A stretch of 64,000 nt of DNA from Massospora cicadina. Lineage: Eukaryota > Entomophthoromycota > Entomophthoromycetes > Entomophthorales > Entomophthoraceae. Below are positions 32,061 to 43,455 of the stretch, in pieces (positions within the stretch are counted from its first letter, which is position 1; each line of letters begins with the position of its first letter). Below the pieces are notes generated by a model. The model did no database searches, was not told where the DNA came from, and saw only the letters and a program-made list of their open reading frames with translations. The stretch lies in contig JAKSZP010010600.1 of the NCBI GenBank assembly GCA_022478985.1, positions 124,001 to 188,000 on the forward strand, in the 5' to 3' direction. A program made the position numbers and the translations under genes.

Positions 32061-32429
32061 TCATGATACATGCCAAAGATCTATAACGAGGTAGGAGGTG
32101 CAAAAGTATGAGGCGTGGCTCACCTTTTTGACAATGCTGTAAAGGCCCAATACTCTTTGATCCCAGCTTTTTGCAAGGCTGCTTGTTAAAGACGTTTCAA
32201 GCATCAAGCATCCCGAGATCTCCTCCCTTGTATACAGGGCCTACTCGTCTCTTCTCATCAGCATTCACCTTATATGCTTGCATTGCCACCTCCAAATTTG
32301 TGGTAACCCCTGGTTTACTTTCTTGATAGTCTTAGCAAATTCCACCACTGCTTCGACTTTGGATCCACACCTGGGCTCTATGTTGAAGGCTGGGTTAAAC
32401 CCATGTTAGAAAAAAATGGAGAATAATTG

Positions 32430-33330
32430 ATAGACGCATATTGAGTGTTGTTTTAGCTGATTTGGGCCATGGGAAGGTGAAAGATCAATCTGAATGGTCC
32501 AGGTTGTGTAACACCGAAGTAACTGTTTAAGCACTTGTTCACTCGTTCAGTCTGCCCATCTGATTGGGGATGATAGGAAGTTGAACAATAGGGCGAATTT
32601 GAAGAGTCTTATACAGCTATTCTCAAAAGACAGAAGTAAACTGGGGCCCCCAATCACTACATATCTCTAGGGACCCCATGAAGAGCAAACACATGGGATA
32701 TGAAGATCCAGCCATCTCTGCTGCGGTTACTGTGGAACTGCAAGGGATAAAGTGGGCAAACTTCGTAAAATGTCCACCACTACCATGATAGCGTCGTAAC
32801 CATCAGATGAAGGTAACTTTACAATAAAATCCACTGATACATAAATCCAAGGATTTTCAGCCTTTTTTACTGGTACCAACGACCCCACGAGGGGCTGGCT
32901 ATTTGGATTCATCTGATTGCAGACCAGGAACTCATTATAATACATGGCAACCTATGCGGCTAATTCCTTCCAATTATAAGTGCGCTAGATTAACCCTAGA
33001 TCCTTTGCCTTCCTGGTATGGCCAACGATAACACCGTCATGATGGTCCCAGATGATTTCTAGGAGAAGTGGTATGCAAAAACTAATAGGCGCCCCTGAAA
33101 CCACACTATCTCATCCTTTACGTGGTAACCCCTGGTTATATCATTCAGATTCAACTTGCTCTTGGAGATATCTATGCTATACTTGGCTGCCAAAGGCTGT
33201 GAAAGGACTACCTTTCTGAACATACCATATTCCTCCACATTTCAAGAGGAGCAAGTGCTGGTCCGTGGTCAAGGAAGGGATGTTGTGGCACAATCTTACC
33301 CGGCGGAAACTATCAAGTGGGTATTATGCA
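32430..33330 (-). pseudogene. pol: Integrase, C-family element
   Basis: AENPWIYVSVDFIVKLPSSD (about 32,820-32,865) holds the first Asp of the core, then GYDAIMVVVD with the following beta strand (32,780-32,815). MYYNEFLVCNQMNPNSQP (about 32,890-32,945) is the zinc-binding end, with one Cys of the pair visible. Leftwards, TSEQVLKQLLRCYTTW near 32,510-32,560 corresponds to the Glu helix (TEQVN type). The wording is close to that of D (SVSMDFIVKLPCSNG), supporting a close relationship. Confidence 0.75.
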
Positions 33331-33359
33331 TTTCTACTTCCTTAAGATTGGAAGCCAGT

Positions 33360-33900
33360 ACAGGGTTTCAGCTCAAAGCATCCGCCAAACCACCCTCATT
33401 GCCCTTTTTAAACTCATAAAAAACAAATTGGGTCAGGATCTCATTCCAGCAGGTTTGCCATGGGCTCAAGACATGAGGTATGCAGTAGTACAACAAGGCA
33501 TGGTGATATTTACATATGCGGAAGGGTTGGGATGAGCCAAGAAAATGATGAGTCCAATAAGTCTGAGCCAGAACCACTGCTAATAACTATTTGTCATATA
33601 AGGTTTAGATTAACTCAGGCAGAGACATATACCTGGAAAAAAATACCACCGGATGATCTATTCCTTTTTCCTACTTGTAAAAAATCTACCACCATGGCGA
33701 AGTTGGAGGCATCAGTAGCCATAATGAACTCTTTTCTGGATCTACATGGCAAAGGACAGGCGTGGATAACTGGGTGCACTTTACAGCTTGTAAGGCATCC
33801 TGTAAAATGGGGACCACAAGAGCACTTTAGCCCCAAACTCCTTATACAGGTGCGCCGCCACCTCAGAAAGATTTGGCGTGAATTGTTTAAGGAACTTAAA
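33360..33900 (-). pseudogene. pol: RNase H, C-family element
   Basis: SRKEFIMATDASNFAMVVDF (about 33,680-33,740) is the start, with Asp in TDAS intact. LLAVVLAQTYWTHHFLGSS (about 33,515-33,580) is the 'lLAiv.a...WrhyL.G' word. NEILTQFVFYEFKKGNEGGL then ADALS (33,368-33,440) is the end word before integrase. Confidence 0.8.
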
Positions 33901-33919
33901 CGTCCCTAAAAATTCTCAA

Positions 33920-34560
33920 ATCCTTAATCCAAATTGGGTAACCATTAATGAATCGCCTTCTCCTTGTCTGGAATTATCCTGTAACCATGGTTAAACAAGA
34001 TGTTGCCCAGGAAGCGACCTGAGACCTAAAGAATTCACATTCACTGATTTTTAGTGTATGGTCAGCTGCCCTCAAACGCTCCACCACCTGCCAAAGGTGC
34101 ACAGCATGGGACTCATGATCAGGAGAAAACACCATAATATCATCCATGTAGGCTAACGCGCATACCCCAGCAGGTCCCCTAAAGCCGCATCAAAACAGCG
34201 TTGAAAGATAGCAGTGGGATTTTAAGCCTAAAGGGCATAGCCTGAAAATGGAAAACTCCTTTTCAGGCACATAATGCGGTTAGCCACTCCTTGCCCTCCT
34301 TGATCTGGATCTGATTGAACGCGTTTAAACAATCCAGTAGGGAAATGAATTTCGCCTTCTACACATATTGTGAGATCTGTTAGTTTAATGGGATGTGATG
34401 CAAGTCTGGTAATGTGATGTTGTTAAAATTCCCGTAATCTATGCATGGGTGTAAGATATATCAGCCTTCTTTACAAAGAGAAGTGGGGAGCATACTGGGG
34501 AGGTACGCTGAAACATTGCGCTTTAGCTAACTGCACCTTAACCCACACACCTAAGGCGCT
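33920..34560 (-). pseudogene. pol: Reverse transcriptase, C-family element
   Basis: The catalytic box is intact: ALAYMDDIMVFSPDHESHAV, with YMDD at 34,139-34,150. WQVVERLRAADHTLKISECE and FFRSQVA follow (34,040-34,110). Fingers are in broken frames around 34,250-34,500. Stops occur throughout. This and F, J and B keep an unaltered YxDD, whereas D, E and I do not. Confidence 0.82.
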
Positions 34561-34899
34561 TCCTCCCGTACAGTCAGAGGATAAATTGGAGAAGATATAC
34601 GCATCAGATCAACTGTGAGCTTAAACTCGCAAAAAACTCTGAATGAGCTGGTAGTATATTGGCTGAAGCCGCATCAAACGAAGATTCCAACCCCTCCATA
34701 AAATAAGGAAAGGATACCTTCGGAGAGGGCTTCAGCAACGGGGCAAGATTGAGAGTGTGGATATCAGCCAGTGATGCAGATCGCCTTGAGAATTAGCCTC
34801 AGACAAGGAGCAACTTATACTTAATCCTTCTCCAAAGTTAAGGACAAAGTATTGTCTTTCAAGCTAGTTCTGAGGTCAAACTTTTGCCACCACTATACT

Positions 34900-35250
34900 C
34901 CCAAAATAATGGAGTACAAGAGGTTTTTGATAGCTTGGAAGCGGTCAGACAAATGTTATTTGCAAACTTGATAATCCACTAACCCCAGAACTTTCATCAT
35001 GAGAATACCTTGGAAAGCCCCTCACCTAACCATACCACCTGGCAAGTAATTCAACTCAAGATAGTCGGTCAGGTCTTGGTCCATAAAATTCTCAGAGGCT
35101 CCAGTATCCGCCAAAATGGTTTTGCTGATTTTACCTGAAGGGGATGAAAGGGTAGCAGTCAACAAAATATCCTGAATGATCTCTATCTAAAGCAGAAAAC
35201 GCCAACACCTCACCAGAAAACTCTTCAACAGGCATAAGCATGCCTCCAGG
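34900..35250 (-). pseudogene. pol: Aspartic protease, C-family element
   Basis: Minus-strand TATLSSPSGKISKTILADTG then ASENFMDQDLTDYLEL is a retropepsin active-site region with DTGAS (35,094-35,108) intact. It is preceded by the pre-protease region shared with 36,814-37,214 and fragment A'. I did not recognise a dUTPase-like block between this protease and the RT, unlike in E, F and J. Confidence 0.8.
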
Positions 35251-35391
35251 GTATGTTTTGCATCATAGAATGGAGAGGGATAATTTGCCACTTTTACTAC
35301 TGAAGCCCCATATCCCATCATATCTTCAGCAGGTGCATAAACAACTTTGCATTAAAAAGTAACTCCTTTTTTACTGCATGTGTTCTGAGGA

Positions 35392-36130
35392 TCATTGTAG
35401 GGGCCAAGTGCGGGTTCTCTGGGGTAATTTGGTATACTGAAATTGGTTCCATATCAGAGCCACAAGCTTATATATTTGGCTCATTTTTATATAAGGAGAA
35501 GTGTTATAAAACGCGTTTTGGACCGTGAAAAACCCCATACCCATTTCAGCGACATTTTGTGCATCGTTATTCAAGGCCATTACCACCAGGTCCTTCATCG
35601 ATGATCCCACCTGCATCACTAAACGCGGCGCCAAGAAAATAATCATTTTAGTTATATTGTTTTTGCTAATTTCAGCTGAAAGTTGTGGAGTCACGACTCT
35701 CAGATTGTAAAATATCCGTATCCACCATGTACAAGCAAGAAGAGTGGGCATTTTCCAGTTGTGGGAAGCGAGAATAACGCTAAGACTTTTCAACCATCAG
35801 GCAAATGAGAAAACTGTGGTGAGCCCCATTGAGGCCGTGATAAATGGAAGGTGCGCCCAATTTGCACTCACCAAAAGCCACACATGAATAGTTCTAATGC
35901 ATGTAAATATAAGTGGAGGGCGACTAATGTCAGGAGAGTATCTGTAAATCTCCCACTCCCAGCGAGATGGTGCAAGATGCACAGTTACACCTCCAGGAAA
36001 CTAGTCATTAGCACGATGGTAAACAGGGTATCACGGAGGATGCCATAGAAAACAGGACACAAGGCAAGGGTGTACAGCACGGTATATAGTAGGAGAGAGC
36101 AAATAAACAACCAAACTTGGTTGGGCTTAA
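35392..36130 (-). pseudogene. Hydrophobic 5' ORF and pre-protease region of the inner C copy
   Basis: Going leftwards from the inner LTR, one frame gives VWLFICSLLLYTVLYTLALC then PVFYGILRDTLFTIVLMTSF (about 36,000-36,120), a long hydrophobic run. Next come FTDTLLTLVALHLYLHALEL and, after a shift, SLSVILASHNWKMPTLL (35,740-35,793). These align with the A' ORF (VLMASF, RRVTDTLLTIV, HELFRVELF, LSVILVASNWKVFTL). 35,392-35,730 then holds a polar region ending before the protease. No zinc knuckle or capsid signature was seen in this space, where gag is expected. Confidence 0.5.
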
Positions 36131-36813
36131 AGAGGAGTCCATAAACAAGTGAATATCAGTGTAAGAATGCTTGTGCGCTTTGATCTGTAGGGGACCAGGG
36201 CGCCCAAGCAGTGCACCTGATAAAGGTGATAATTTAACTATAATAAACTAATCAACGCTGTTAAAGACCTCCTTGAGGAGGTCTGCGCTAAGGTTTGCCC
36301 AAGGAACCAAATTAAAAAAGTAAAGTTTAATGGACTTTTTTATTTTGAAGTAAACCAATGATGAAGGTTGGTCTTAAGAAAACATACCTAAACAATTGGG
36401 GTATTGTAAATTTGTGTAAGTGGTGCTAAGCCCAAGTGCATCAATAGGTTCACGCTTCCATTGGCCAGGGTACTATATCTCAAGATTGACTGAATTTGAG
36501 TTATTGATTGTAGACACAGCTGACCTACTTTAGAAATTTCATAAGTGAATGGGTTTTTAAACACTGTTTGAGCAACTGAACCAAAGTGACACTGTTACAG
36601 ATATAAATATTGCGTTTTAACGCCCTTGCCGTAACACAGGGCTGAGCATCATGCACATCCCCTAGACAACTTGGGCATATATGCCTGAATCCAGCGCTGG
36701 TCCAGAGTATGTTTGAGGTCAAGAAGGCCTGATAACTTAACCTCATTGGCCTCATGATGAATAGCTTTATCCTTAAAGTTGGTACACTCAATTATGTCAT
36801 CAGGCCATGACAT
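36110..36813 (-). repeat. C-family LTR, inner copy
   Basis: Shares 'cctaaacaattgggg', 'gtaagtggtgctaagccc', 'attggccagggt', 'gttttaacgcccttgccgtaac', 'gggctgagcatca' and 'cagcgctggtcc' with the other C LTRs, but is more diverged. The right end 'ggccatgaca' is followed after three bases by protease-type sequence ('ggggatgaaagggtggctgtcaac'), so it is joined to a protease rather than to flanking DNA. The right half carries a perfect 8-bp-stem hairpin (36,266-36,283) near its inner edge. Confidence 0.7.
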
Positions 36814-37214
36814 AAAGGGGATGAAAGGGTGGCTGTCAACAAAAAATATCAAAATTGGTTATAATTTATAGCAGACAACGCCAACACTTCACCAGAAAAG
36901 TCTTCATCAGTCATAAGCATGCCTCCAGGATAAGTTTTTGCATCATAGAATGGAGAGGGATATTTGGGCACTCTTACTTTTGAGGTCACATATCCAACCA
37001 TATCTACCATTTGTATAAATAATTTATATTGTAATGATAACTTTTTTTCCACCTCCAATGTTCTGCAAATCATGGTAGAGGTCAAGCGCGGTTCTCTGGG
37101 GTGATCTGGTATACAGAGATGGGTTCCATACTTGATCCACAAGAGATGATATTTGGCTCGTTTATATTTAATGAATTCATGCTTTAAAACGCGCTTTTGG
37201 GCATTAACAACCAC
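36814..37214 (-). pseudogene. Pre-protease region of the outer C copy
   Basis: The frame 36,849-37,214 is open for 121 codons and aligns with 35,200-35,560 and with 80-460. Shared words include VGYV or GYGASV, VPKYPSPFYDAKTYPGGMLM and FSGEVLA. It stops exactly at the inner LTR, where the protease should follow. Confidence 0.65.
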
Positions 37215-38300
37215 ATTCCAGATTCAATGGCCAATTTTACATCATTGTCTAAGATCATCACCCCCTGTCCTTTGTCAATGACTCTAATTTGTACCATATG
37301 AATGAGGTGCAGAGAAAATTCATTTTAATTGAATCATTTATTGTTCATTTCTTAGCTAGCTCATTTGAACCCTATAATACCACAAAACAGAGAAGGGATT
37401 GGTGGGAAGCTCTTCACCATTCAAGGAAAAACAATAGTCTCAAGTGGCATAACTCATTGGGGCAGTGACAGGTGACATCATTGCGGCGGAATAAATTGAG
37501 CCATTTAAAATAACTTTGGTGCTAGACCCCTGCTCTCCTTCAACTTCTGCCATAAACGAAGGAATGGAGGGATAAGAATCCCCTTTTTCAGAGGCGCTTG
37601 AAAGTTTTTGGAGCCTATATTTATAGGGCCGCCCTGGGGATACAATGACGTAAAAATTACCTGGTCTCTTCTGGGTTGGGGCTGGTAAATTGGCCCAAAA
37701 AGCTTCAATAAGATGATTGAAGCCAGCGAGGAATGCTTGACTCATTTGAGTGTCCATTACAAAGGCATCCAAAGCGGCACAAAAAACGACGTTTGGGACA
37801 TGACAGACACAGGTAAGACCAATGCACAGGGAAATTTATAAAAATATGGGCACACAACACGCTTAACTCCAAGAGTCACAAGTGACCCATGGGAGAGTTC
37901 AAAAGCAGTCGCACCAGGCTGCCCTGCCACCAAGGAATGCTTCAAAATCTTCATATTCTCAGACACCCACATCACAAATTTATAAACATAAAGCACCCAG
38001 GCATGTGCCCCAGGTAAAAGTCAACGCAGCCACTCAACTCCTGGAGGAGGAGAGTCAGAGCTGGTACTTTATAACTGGATACAGTGGTAGGAAACTTAAA
38101 ATCCCAAGCAACTAGGCTTTCAACTGTCCATTCCCGTCATGTACTCGCCAAAAAGGCAGAAGTTACACTGAGAGCAGGGAAAAAGGAAACGCCTCACTGG
38201 CACGCCATCATTGAGGATGATATCACCTTGGACAAAAACGTTTCAATCACAGCCAACAGTCAAAGTGCTCAAATACCACTGCAAAGAACTTCCACTCAGA
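37215..38300 (-). pseudogene. gag: gag-like region of the outer C copy
   Basis: Open stretches 37,440-37,772 and 37,757-37,996 read MDTQMSQAFLAGFNHLIEAF, ANLPAPTQKRPGNFYVIVSP and, after shifts, a region leading to the pre-protease block. I see no zinc knuckle. The hydrophobic run seen in the inner copy and in A' was not found in this copy, so the two copies differ in the 5' coding part. Product family not recognised. Confidence 0.45.
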
Positions 38301-38319
38301 ATAAGTCTCAGCGATAACA

Positions 38320-39053
38320 GAAGGCATGATTGGTCATCTGCTATCAAGAGTGTGTCTTTAATACTCAAGTTTACGTTAGTGGAGGGGGCGAGGACCACCC
38401 CACTGCTACGGAACACTTTGCTGAATTAAAAGTTAAATAAAACATCACCCAGAAAAATGGTGAAAAGAATGCTCAAGCAAGGACAGCCAGCATATGGTTA
38501 ATTGGAAACTCTTAATGGCTAAAGAAAGAACTAAATAAATGCACTTAAAATACTAAAACAAATGGGTTTTTATTAAACTGATGACCAACGAGGAAAGTTT
38601 GTCTTTCAGAAACATACTTAAACACTGGGGGAAGAGCTGTCTATCAGCGGAAGTGGTACTAAGCCTAGGTGAACCAATAGGCGCATCTACCATTGGACAG
38701 GTTCCAGTAACTTATGATTGTCCAAACTCAAGTTATAGATTGGAAATTGACTTGTCCCAACCTAGCCTTTTATAAATGGAATGGGTTTTAAATCTATGTT
38801 CTTTAAGTAACCGTAATGAACCATCCAAGTTAAGAATGTAGCTGGAGCATTTTAACGCCCAGGATGTAACGCTGGGCTGAGCATCACGCACATCCCCAGG
38901 ACCAACCTGAGCATGTTTCGCCTGTACCCAGCGTTGATCCAGGGCATTTTAATTCAGGAAGGCCTTGAAAGTTGATCCTTTTAGCCTCCTGACTTCCAGT
39001 CTTGTCCTTACACTATGTCCCCTCAATTATGTCATGTATCCATGAAATTACCA
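38320..39053 (-). repeat. C-family LTR, right copy (outer 5' LTR)
   Basis: Pairs best with 30,985-31,711, including the terminal 'catgaaattacca' against 'catgacattacct'. The right end marks the end of the C-family block. Confidence 0.8.
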
Positions 39054-39980
39054 TAGCTTCAAAAAAAAATCATGAGAAGCCGCTGAACCAGAGGAATTGA
39101 ATTGTGCAAAAATCTTTGTTGGATTTTTTACAGAAATATTAGTTCAGGCACTTTGAAGGCGTTATTTTATAATCTTAAAGGTTCTAGAGACTTCTTAGAG
39201 AGTTCTTGCTTGCTACAGCAATAAAGCCTTTGATTATTAGTTTAGTTAAAATTGGTATGTAATTTAGATACCTTTATTATCTAAAATTATATATTTACTA
39301 AAAGTGTGATTTAGTAAGTTTTTGAGGTGATTACTGCGTCACTGATGAGGAATGGCTTATCATTAATAGAAGATTGCAAAAGTCCTTACTGGTAAGAATA
39401 GCTATTATCAGACGTTTTGATTATTAATAGATCTAATTTTCTGTTGAGATAATCCTGGGGAAGTGGACCTTTTATTAGGCATCGGTGGATCATTAGATGT
39501 AGATGTTATATCTACAAAGTAGTTAGAGCTGGAATTAGAAAAATTTAGGATAGATTCAAAAACATTATTAGAATCTCTTAAAAGCCCCTTCAAGTTCTTG
39601 CCAAAGGGGCATGTAATAACAAATAAAATGATATGAACTTTATAATAAGTACCTGAATAGACAGAGGCAATAGCAAAATTATACTCCTTGTCAGTGTATG
39701 ATTAATACATAATGACAAAAGAGAATTAAGTTAATGAGAGCGTCCTCTAGATCACTGATGGTAAACAGAACTAGGTCGCCCAACTGATAGTCAGACAAAG
39801 CTAGTTTTCATTCACTTTATTTAAGAACTTCTTATATAGAGGTAGAGAAAAGAGTAGCTGAAGCTAAGTCATTAAGTCCTATAGTCTCGTCAGCTAGCAA
39901 TCTCATAGATAAGCATTGTTGCAGGAGTGAATAATATAATGATAGGCGTACGCTCAAAGTTTTAATGAGGATCACGCCCA
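39054..39980. other. AT-rich stretch, no gene recognised
   Basis: Between the C-family LTR and the integrase of element I. The minus-strand reading 39,408-39,593 (Ser/Asn-rich, no motif) may be the integrase tail or 3' end of I. No LTR for I was recognised here. Confidence 0.4.
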
Positions 39981-39989
39981 TATAGAGCA

Positions 39990-40480
39990 TTAATAAGGGA
40001 ATATCTATTAAACATGATAACTGACTCTATATGCTAACATAGCTTTGGGTAAATATAAATTTTTATCAACAAGAGTCTGAAGAGGCCTTCTTTCAAAGGA
40101 TAACCACAAGCATTCCCTTTTGACAGCGCCATTAGTAGCAGGATGGCTGAGAAAGTAAAAGAATGTTAAGTTCCATATACTTGGGGAGTTCAGCAAATAC
40201 TTAAGAAACTAAATTTCTTTAATCATTGCATAATAAAACTTTTAAACTACTCTATGAAGTAAAAAGTATTTGAAAGGAAAAAGAAGTACTTTTGGAAGTA
40301 GATAATGAAACAAAAAGGCTCTAATCCGTTTAGAAAAATTATCAATAGCTAAAATACTTTAGCGGTGACCATACATAGATGTATGAAGAGGGCTGACTAC
40401 ATCAATACCTAAAGTAGCAAATTATTAGTGTGACTTAAAATTTGATGTTGGATTATAAGCTTATTGGGGAATTGCTTTTG
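39990..40480 (-). pseudogene. pol: Integrase core, element I
   Basis: FATLGIDVVSPLHTSMYGHR (about 40,360-40,440) holds the first Asp, followed by ILAIDNFSKRIRAF. The second Asp region is lost in an AT-rich stretch. HPATNGAVKRECLWLSFERR (about 40,075-40,140) keeps the NG word, but the Glu position reads Lys. DKNLYLPKAMLAYRVSYHV (40,008-40,065) matches the post-core 'W...l....~aYN...h'. Confidence 0.7.
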
Positions 40481-40799
40481 GAAAATTAAACAGGAGTAAA
40501 GTACATCATGTATGGGTTATGCCATATTTCCCAAAAGCATAAATTATTACCTATTAAAGAGTGTCTCTATTTGCTCTTGTACCAGTAAATTAAAAGGCTT
40601 CCATTACAGTATCATTCCCAGCAAAATAATGGATAAAAGGCAACCAATCAGTATAAATCTTTATAAAGCAAGCCATTTCTGATACAAGTGTCCTTGATCA
40701 TAACTATAAACTTAATGAGCTTCATCCTAATAGGTGTGAAGCCTCAACTTTGGGCTTGCAATACATTTATTTATTTAGACAACTTCGGTCTATATTTAT

Positions 40800-41900
40800 T
40801 AATAATTTAATAAACGCTAATTTATCAGGCTTTAGGCTTAAAAATAATTAATTTTAATCTACCTAGTATCTAATGGTTTAAAATGCCAGATTCACAGTTA
40901 AAAAAATTTTGGATAAATCACTCCATTCTTTCACTGGCTGATAATTTAGTGAAGAATGTCTGAACTAAGTTTTATTTATCCTGATAATAGGCCTGAGATT
41001 ACTCAGTTTTAACTCTTCTCACCTTATTATCATCTCACGCCACATATTGTGCCTTGTATTACCTATTTTACCTTCCTATCTGTTAACTTACCAATGGCAG
41101 ATAATGGAAAATACTTAATTGTTTTACAATCATCTCATTCCAGCTCCTAAAGATGACCCAGAACTATCTACCCTAAACCTAAACTCTGCCAATACCTCTT
41201 ACAAAACCCAAATCTACTTCAAAACCCACATATGGTATATGCTTATCTCTTGCCATCTGGAATATTCCCTTCATTTATTTTATTTTATTAGAGACTATTA
41301 TAATACTATTTTAAAGTATAACTTCTTTTTAATAAACTTACGATCAATCTAATAGATCTCCTATCATTTAATTTACTAGTTTATCTAGAGATTGTTTGCA
41401 TGATTAGTAGATATTTACCTCGACAACGCTGATTCAAGTAAAGGTTTTCTTAGCTCTGGCTAAAGATTTTGCCTGTTCTGTCAAAAAGAGATTGCCTCAA
41501 TGACGCATTTCCTTTGAGAGACATGACCTAGGAAGCAGAGATATCCTAGAAGATTCTGCTGGTGCTACTAATGACTATGACCGTGTAGCATTTGAAGAAC
41601 CTGACCTTCAAATCTAGGGAAAATTCCAACAAAACCGTTGATAAGATCCTTATACTTGTAATTTTAAAGTTTATATCTACCCAATCAATCATAAGTTTGT
41701 TCTTTTTTGGAATTTAAAAGGGGTAATAATGGTAAACTAGATAAACCATCAGCATCTTGATGGATAGCTAGATAATGATGTAAAATAATAAATGATGAAT
41801 TTGGAGTTATATAGCCATCAAGACAAGCGCCCATCTGGATCTTTCATTTGCTGCAGCTATTTTAAAGGGGCATGTGTGTTTATAATTGTAAAACCGCTTG
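40800..41900. other. AT-rich stretch within element I, largely unreadable
   Basis: This should hold RNase H and the integrase N-terminus of I. I could not find convincing motifs. The plus-strand reading 41,119-41,352 has no recognisable content. Confidence 0.4.
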
Positions 41901-43000
41901 CATAGAGTTCTAATCAAAAATGTTTGATAGCTAATAACACAGCGATACATTATCTTTCAGTTATAATGTTGTTGCGTTAATCCTAAATAAGGTTTTTGCT
42001 ATTATAAGAGATAGGATGATCTATAAGATTGGCATCATGCTGAGCAAGTATTGCTTCAACAAATAACATTTTTAGCATATGTAAATATATTGAAGGCTAT
42101 TAAAAGCAGGATGAGTTAAAATGATAGCAGTGAATAAAGCGTAATATAAAAAGTCAAATGACTGCTGTTGGGGTTCTTTTATAAAAATTAGGGACTTATT
42201 TAAGCACCAAATAATTCAGAGGCTCCGCTTTATCAGCAACGGTGTGAATAGATTGGCGGTAATAGCCAACCATATCAAAAAATATTTGGAGATCCTTTAA
42301 ACTTTTAAGACAGGTATATCCTTAATAGCTCTTACCTTAGTTTACAGATGTGATATTCCTTATCAATTGACCTAGTGACCTAAAAATTCTATTTTTTAAA
42401 GTAGGAAGACTTATAAGGCTTTATCTTAATGAGACCTGACAAAGTAGTTCAAACACCTCTTTTAGATGATTAAAGTTTTCAGTAGTGGTATGAAAAATAC
42501 AGTTACATCACCTAAACAAACAAGAACGCAAGAAAGTTTTAGTCACTAAATAAACCATCAATAGCTCTTTGGAAATAGTATGAAAGTTATAAAAGCTCCT
42601 GCAGAATCTGTATTGGCTCAAATAGCCTTTTTCTAGAAGTTAGAGCACAATTTTTGAAGTCTTTGGGATCAAATTCTATATGCCAGAACCCACTAATAAG
42701 ATTCATAGCAAAAACAAATGGGTTGCCGCTATCAATCAAGGAGAATTATCTGAATGGGGTAGTGAATATGAATAATTTAAGTAAAGGCATTGAGTCACCA
42801 ATAATCCATAACAGATCTGCCCTCCATCTTTTTTCCAAATTAAAAAAAATGAGAGGCCCAAGGACTTTAATAATGAATGATGAATCAGCCTAAAGTTTTT
42901 AAATCAATAGAAACATGTGGTTCCCTAACTTTAGATTTTTATTAAAGTTGAGCTCAAATAGGAGAGAATCCCCAGCTTTAATATTTTGTTTTAGCCCCTT
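41900..43000 (-). pseudogene. pol: Reverse transcriptase, element I
   Basis: The catalytic region reads VLVCLGDVTVFFIPLLKT (about 42,465-42,525): CLGD replaces YLDD. The pattern VLVxLxDVTVF is the same as in F (VLVYLDDVTVF), showing a close relationship. Stops are dense and fingers lie in broken frames up to about 43,000. Confidence 0.65.
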
Positions 43001-43190
43001 CAATTAAACCAAAGTCTCTTAATCCCTTAGAAATTATATTGTCATAATTTCAATGAGAGCTTCAGCTATTTGTAACTGTTAGGGAATAAAAGAATCTCTT
43101 TAGATGAGATTGATTCTCACATTAAGTGGATTATCATCTAATATTAATTTGTATAATTCTCCACAACCAGTAACAGAAATTAACCTATCT

Positions 43191-43206
43191 ATAAAAACAG
43201 GGCGCA
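43191..43206. repeat. Left target-site duplication of the LINE
   Basis: 'ataaaaacagggcgca', repeated exactly at 48,563-48,578. A 16-bp direct repeat flanking an A-rich-tailed element is the hallmark of target-primed reverse transcription. Confidence 0.9.
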
Positions 43207-43455
43207 ACTTTTCTTTCTCGTTGCAAACACTTTTGCAACCTATTCAATTCAAGACTAAATCTAGTTTGATAATCTCACAGAGGAGATTAGTCTGCGCCCA
43301 TGTCTGGGAGCAATTGGGCAAGCAAGGCAAGAGGAGCAGGCGGAAGGCCCACGGCCTCTAACGTTTAAAATCGCCCCGGAGAATCCAGCAGAATAGAAAA
43401 AAATCTCAAAAAATTGGCGGTCACAATTTTACCCAGAGATACTCGCGTGGCAAGC

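Larger units (their letters stand above)
30985..39053 (-). mobile_element. C-family Ty3 chromovirus, mosaic of two copies
   Basis: Minus strand. A 3' LTR (30,985-31,711) is followed rightwards by chromodomain, integrase, RNase H, RT, protease and the 5' hydrophobic region to a first 5' LTR copy (36,110-36,813). Immediately beyond it lies a second pre-protease region plus gag (36,814-38,300) and a second 5' LTR copy (38,320-39,053). The outer pair of LTRs looks more alike than either is to the inner one. This suggests an element (outer LTRs) in which a related copy's 5' half was joined at the start of the protease, by insertion, unequal recombination or template switching. Confidence 0.75.

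Noticed and set aside
33460..33909. 149-codon plus-strand open frame
   Set aside because: Antisense to the RNase H of the C-family element, whose conserved words are on the minus strand.
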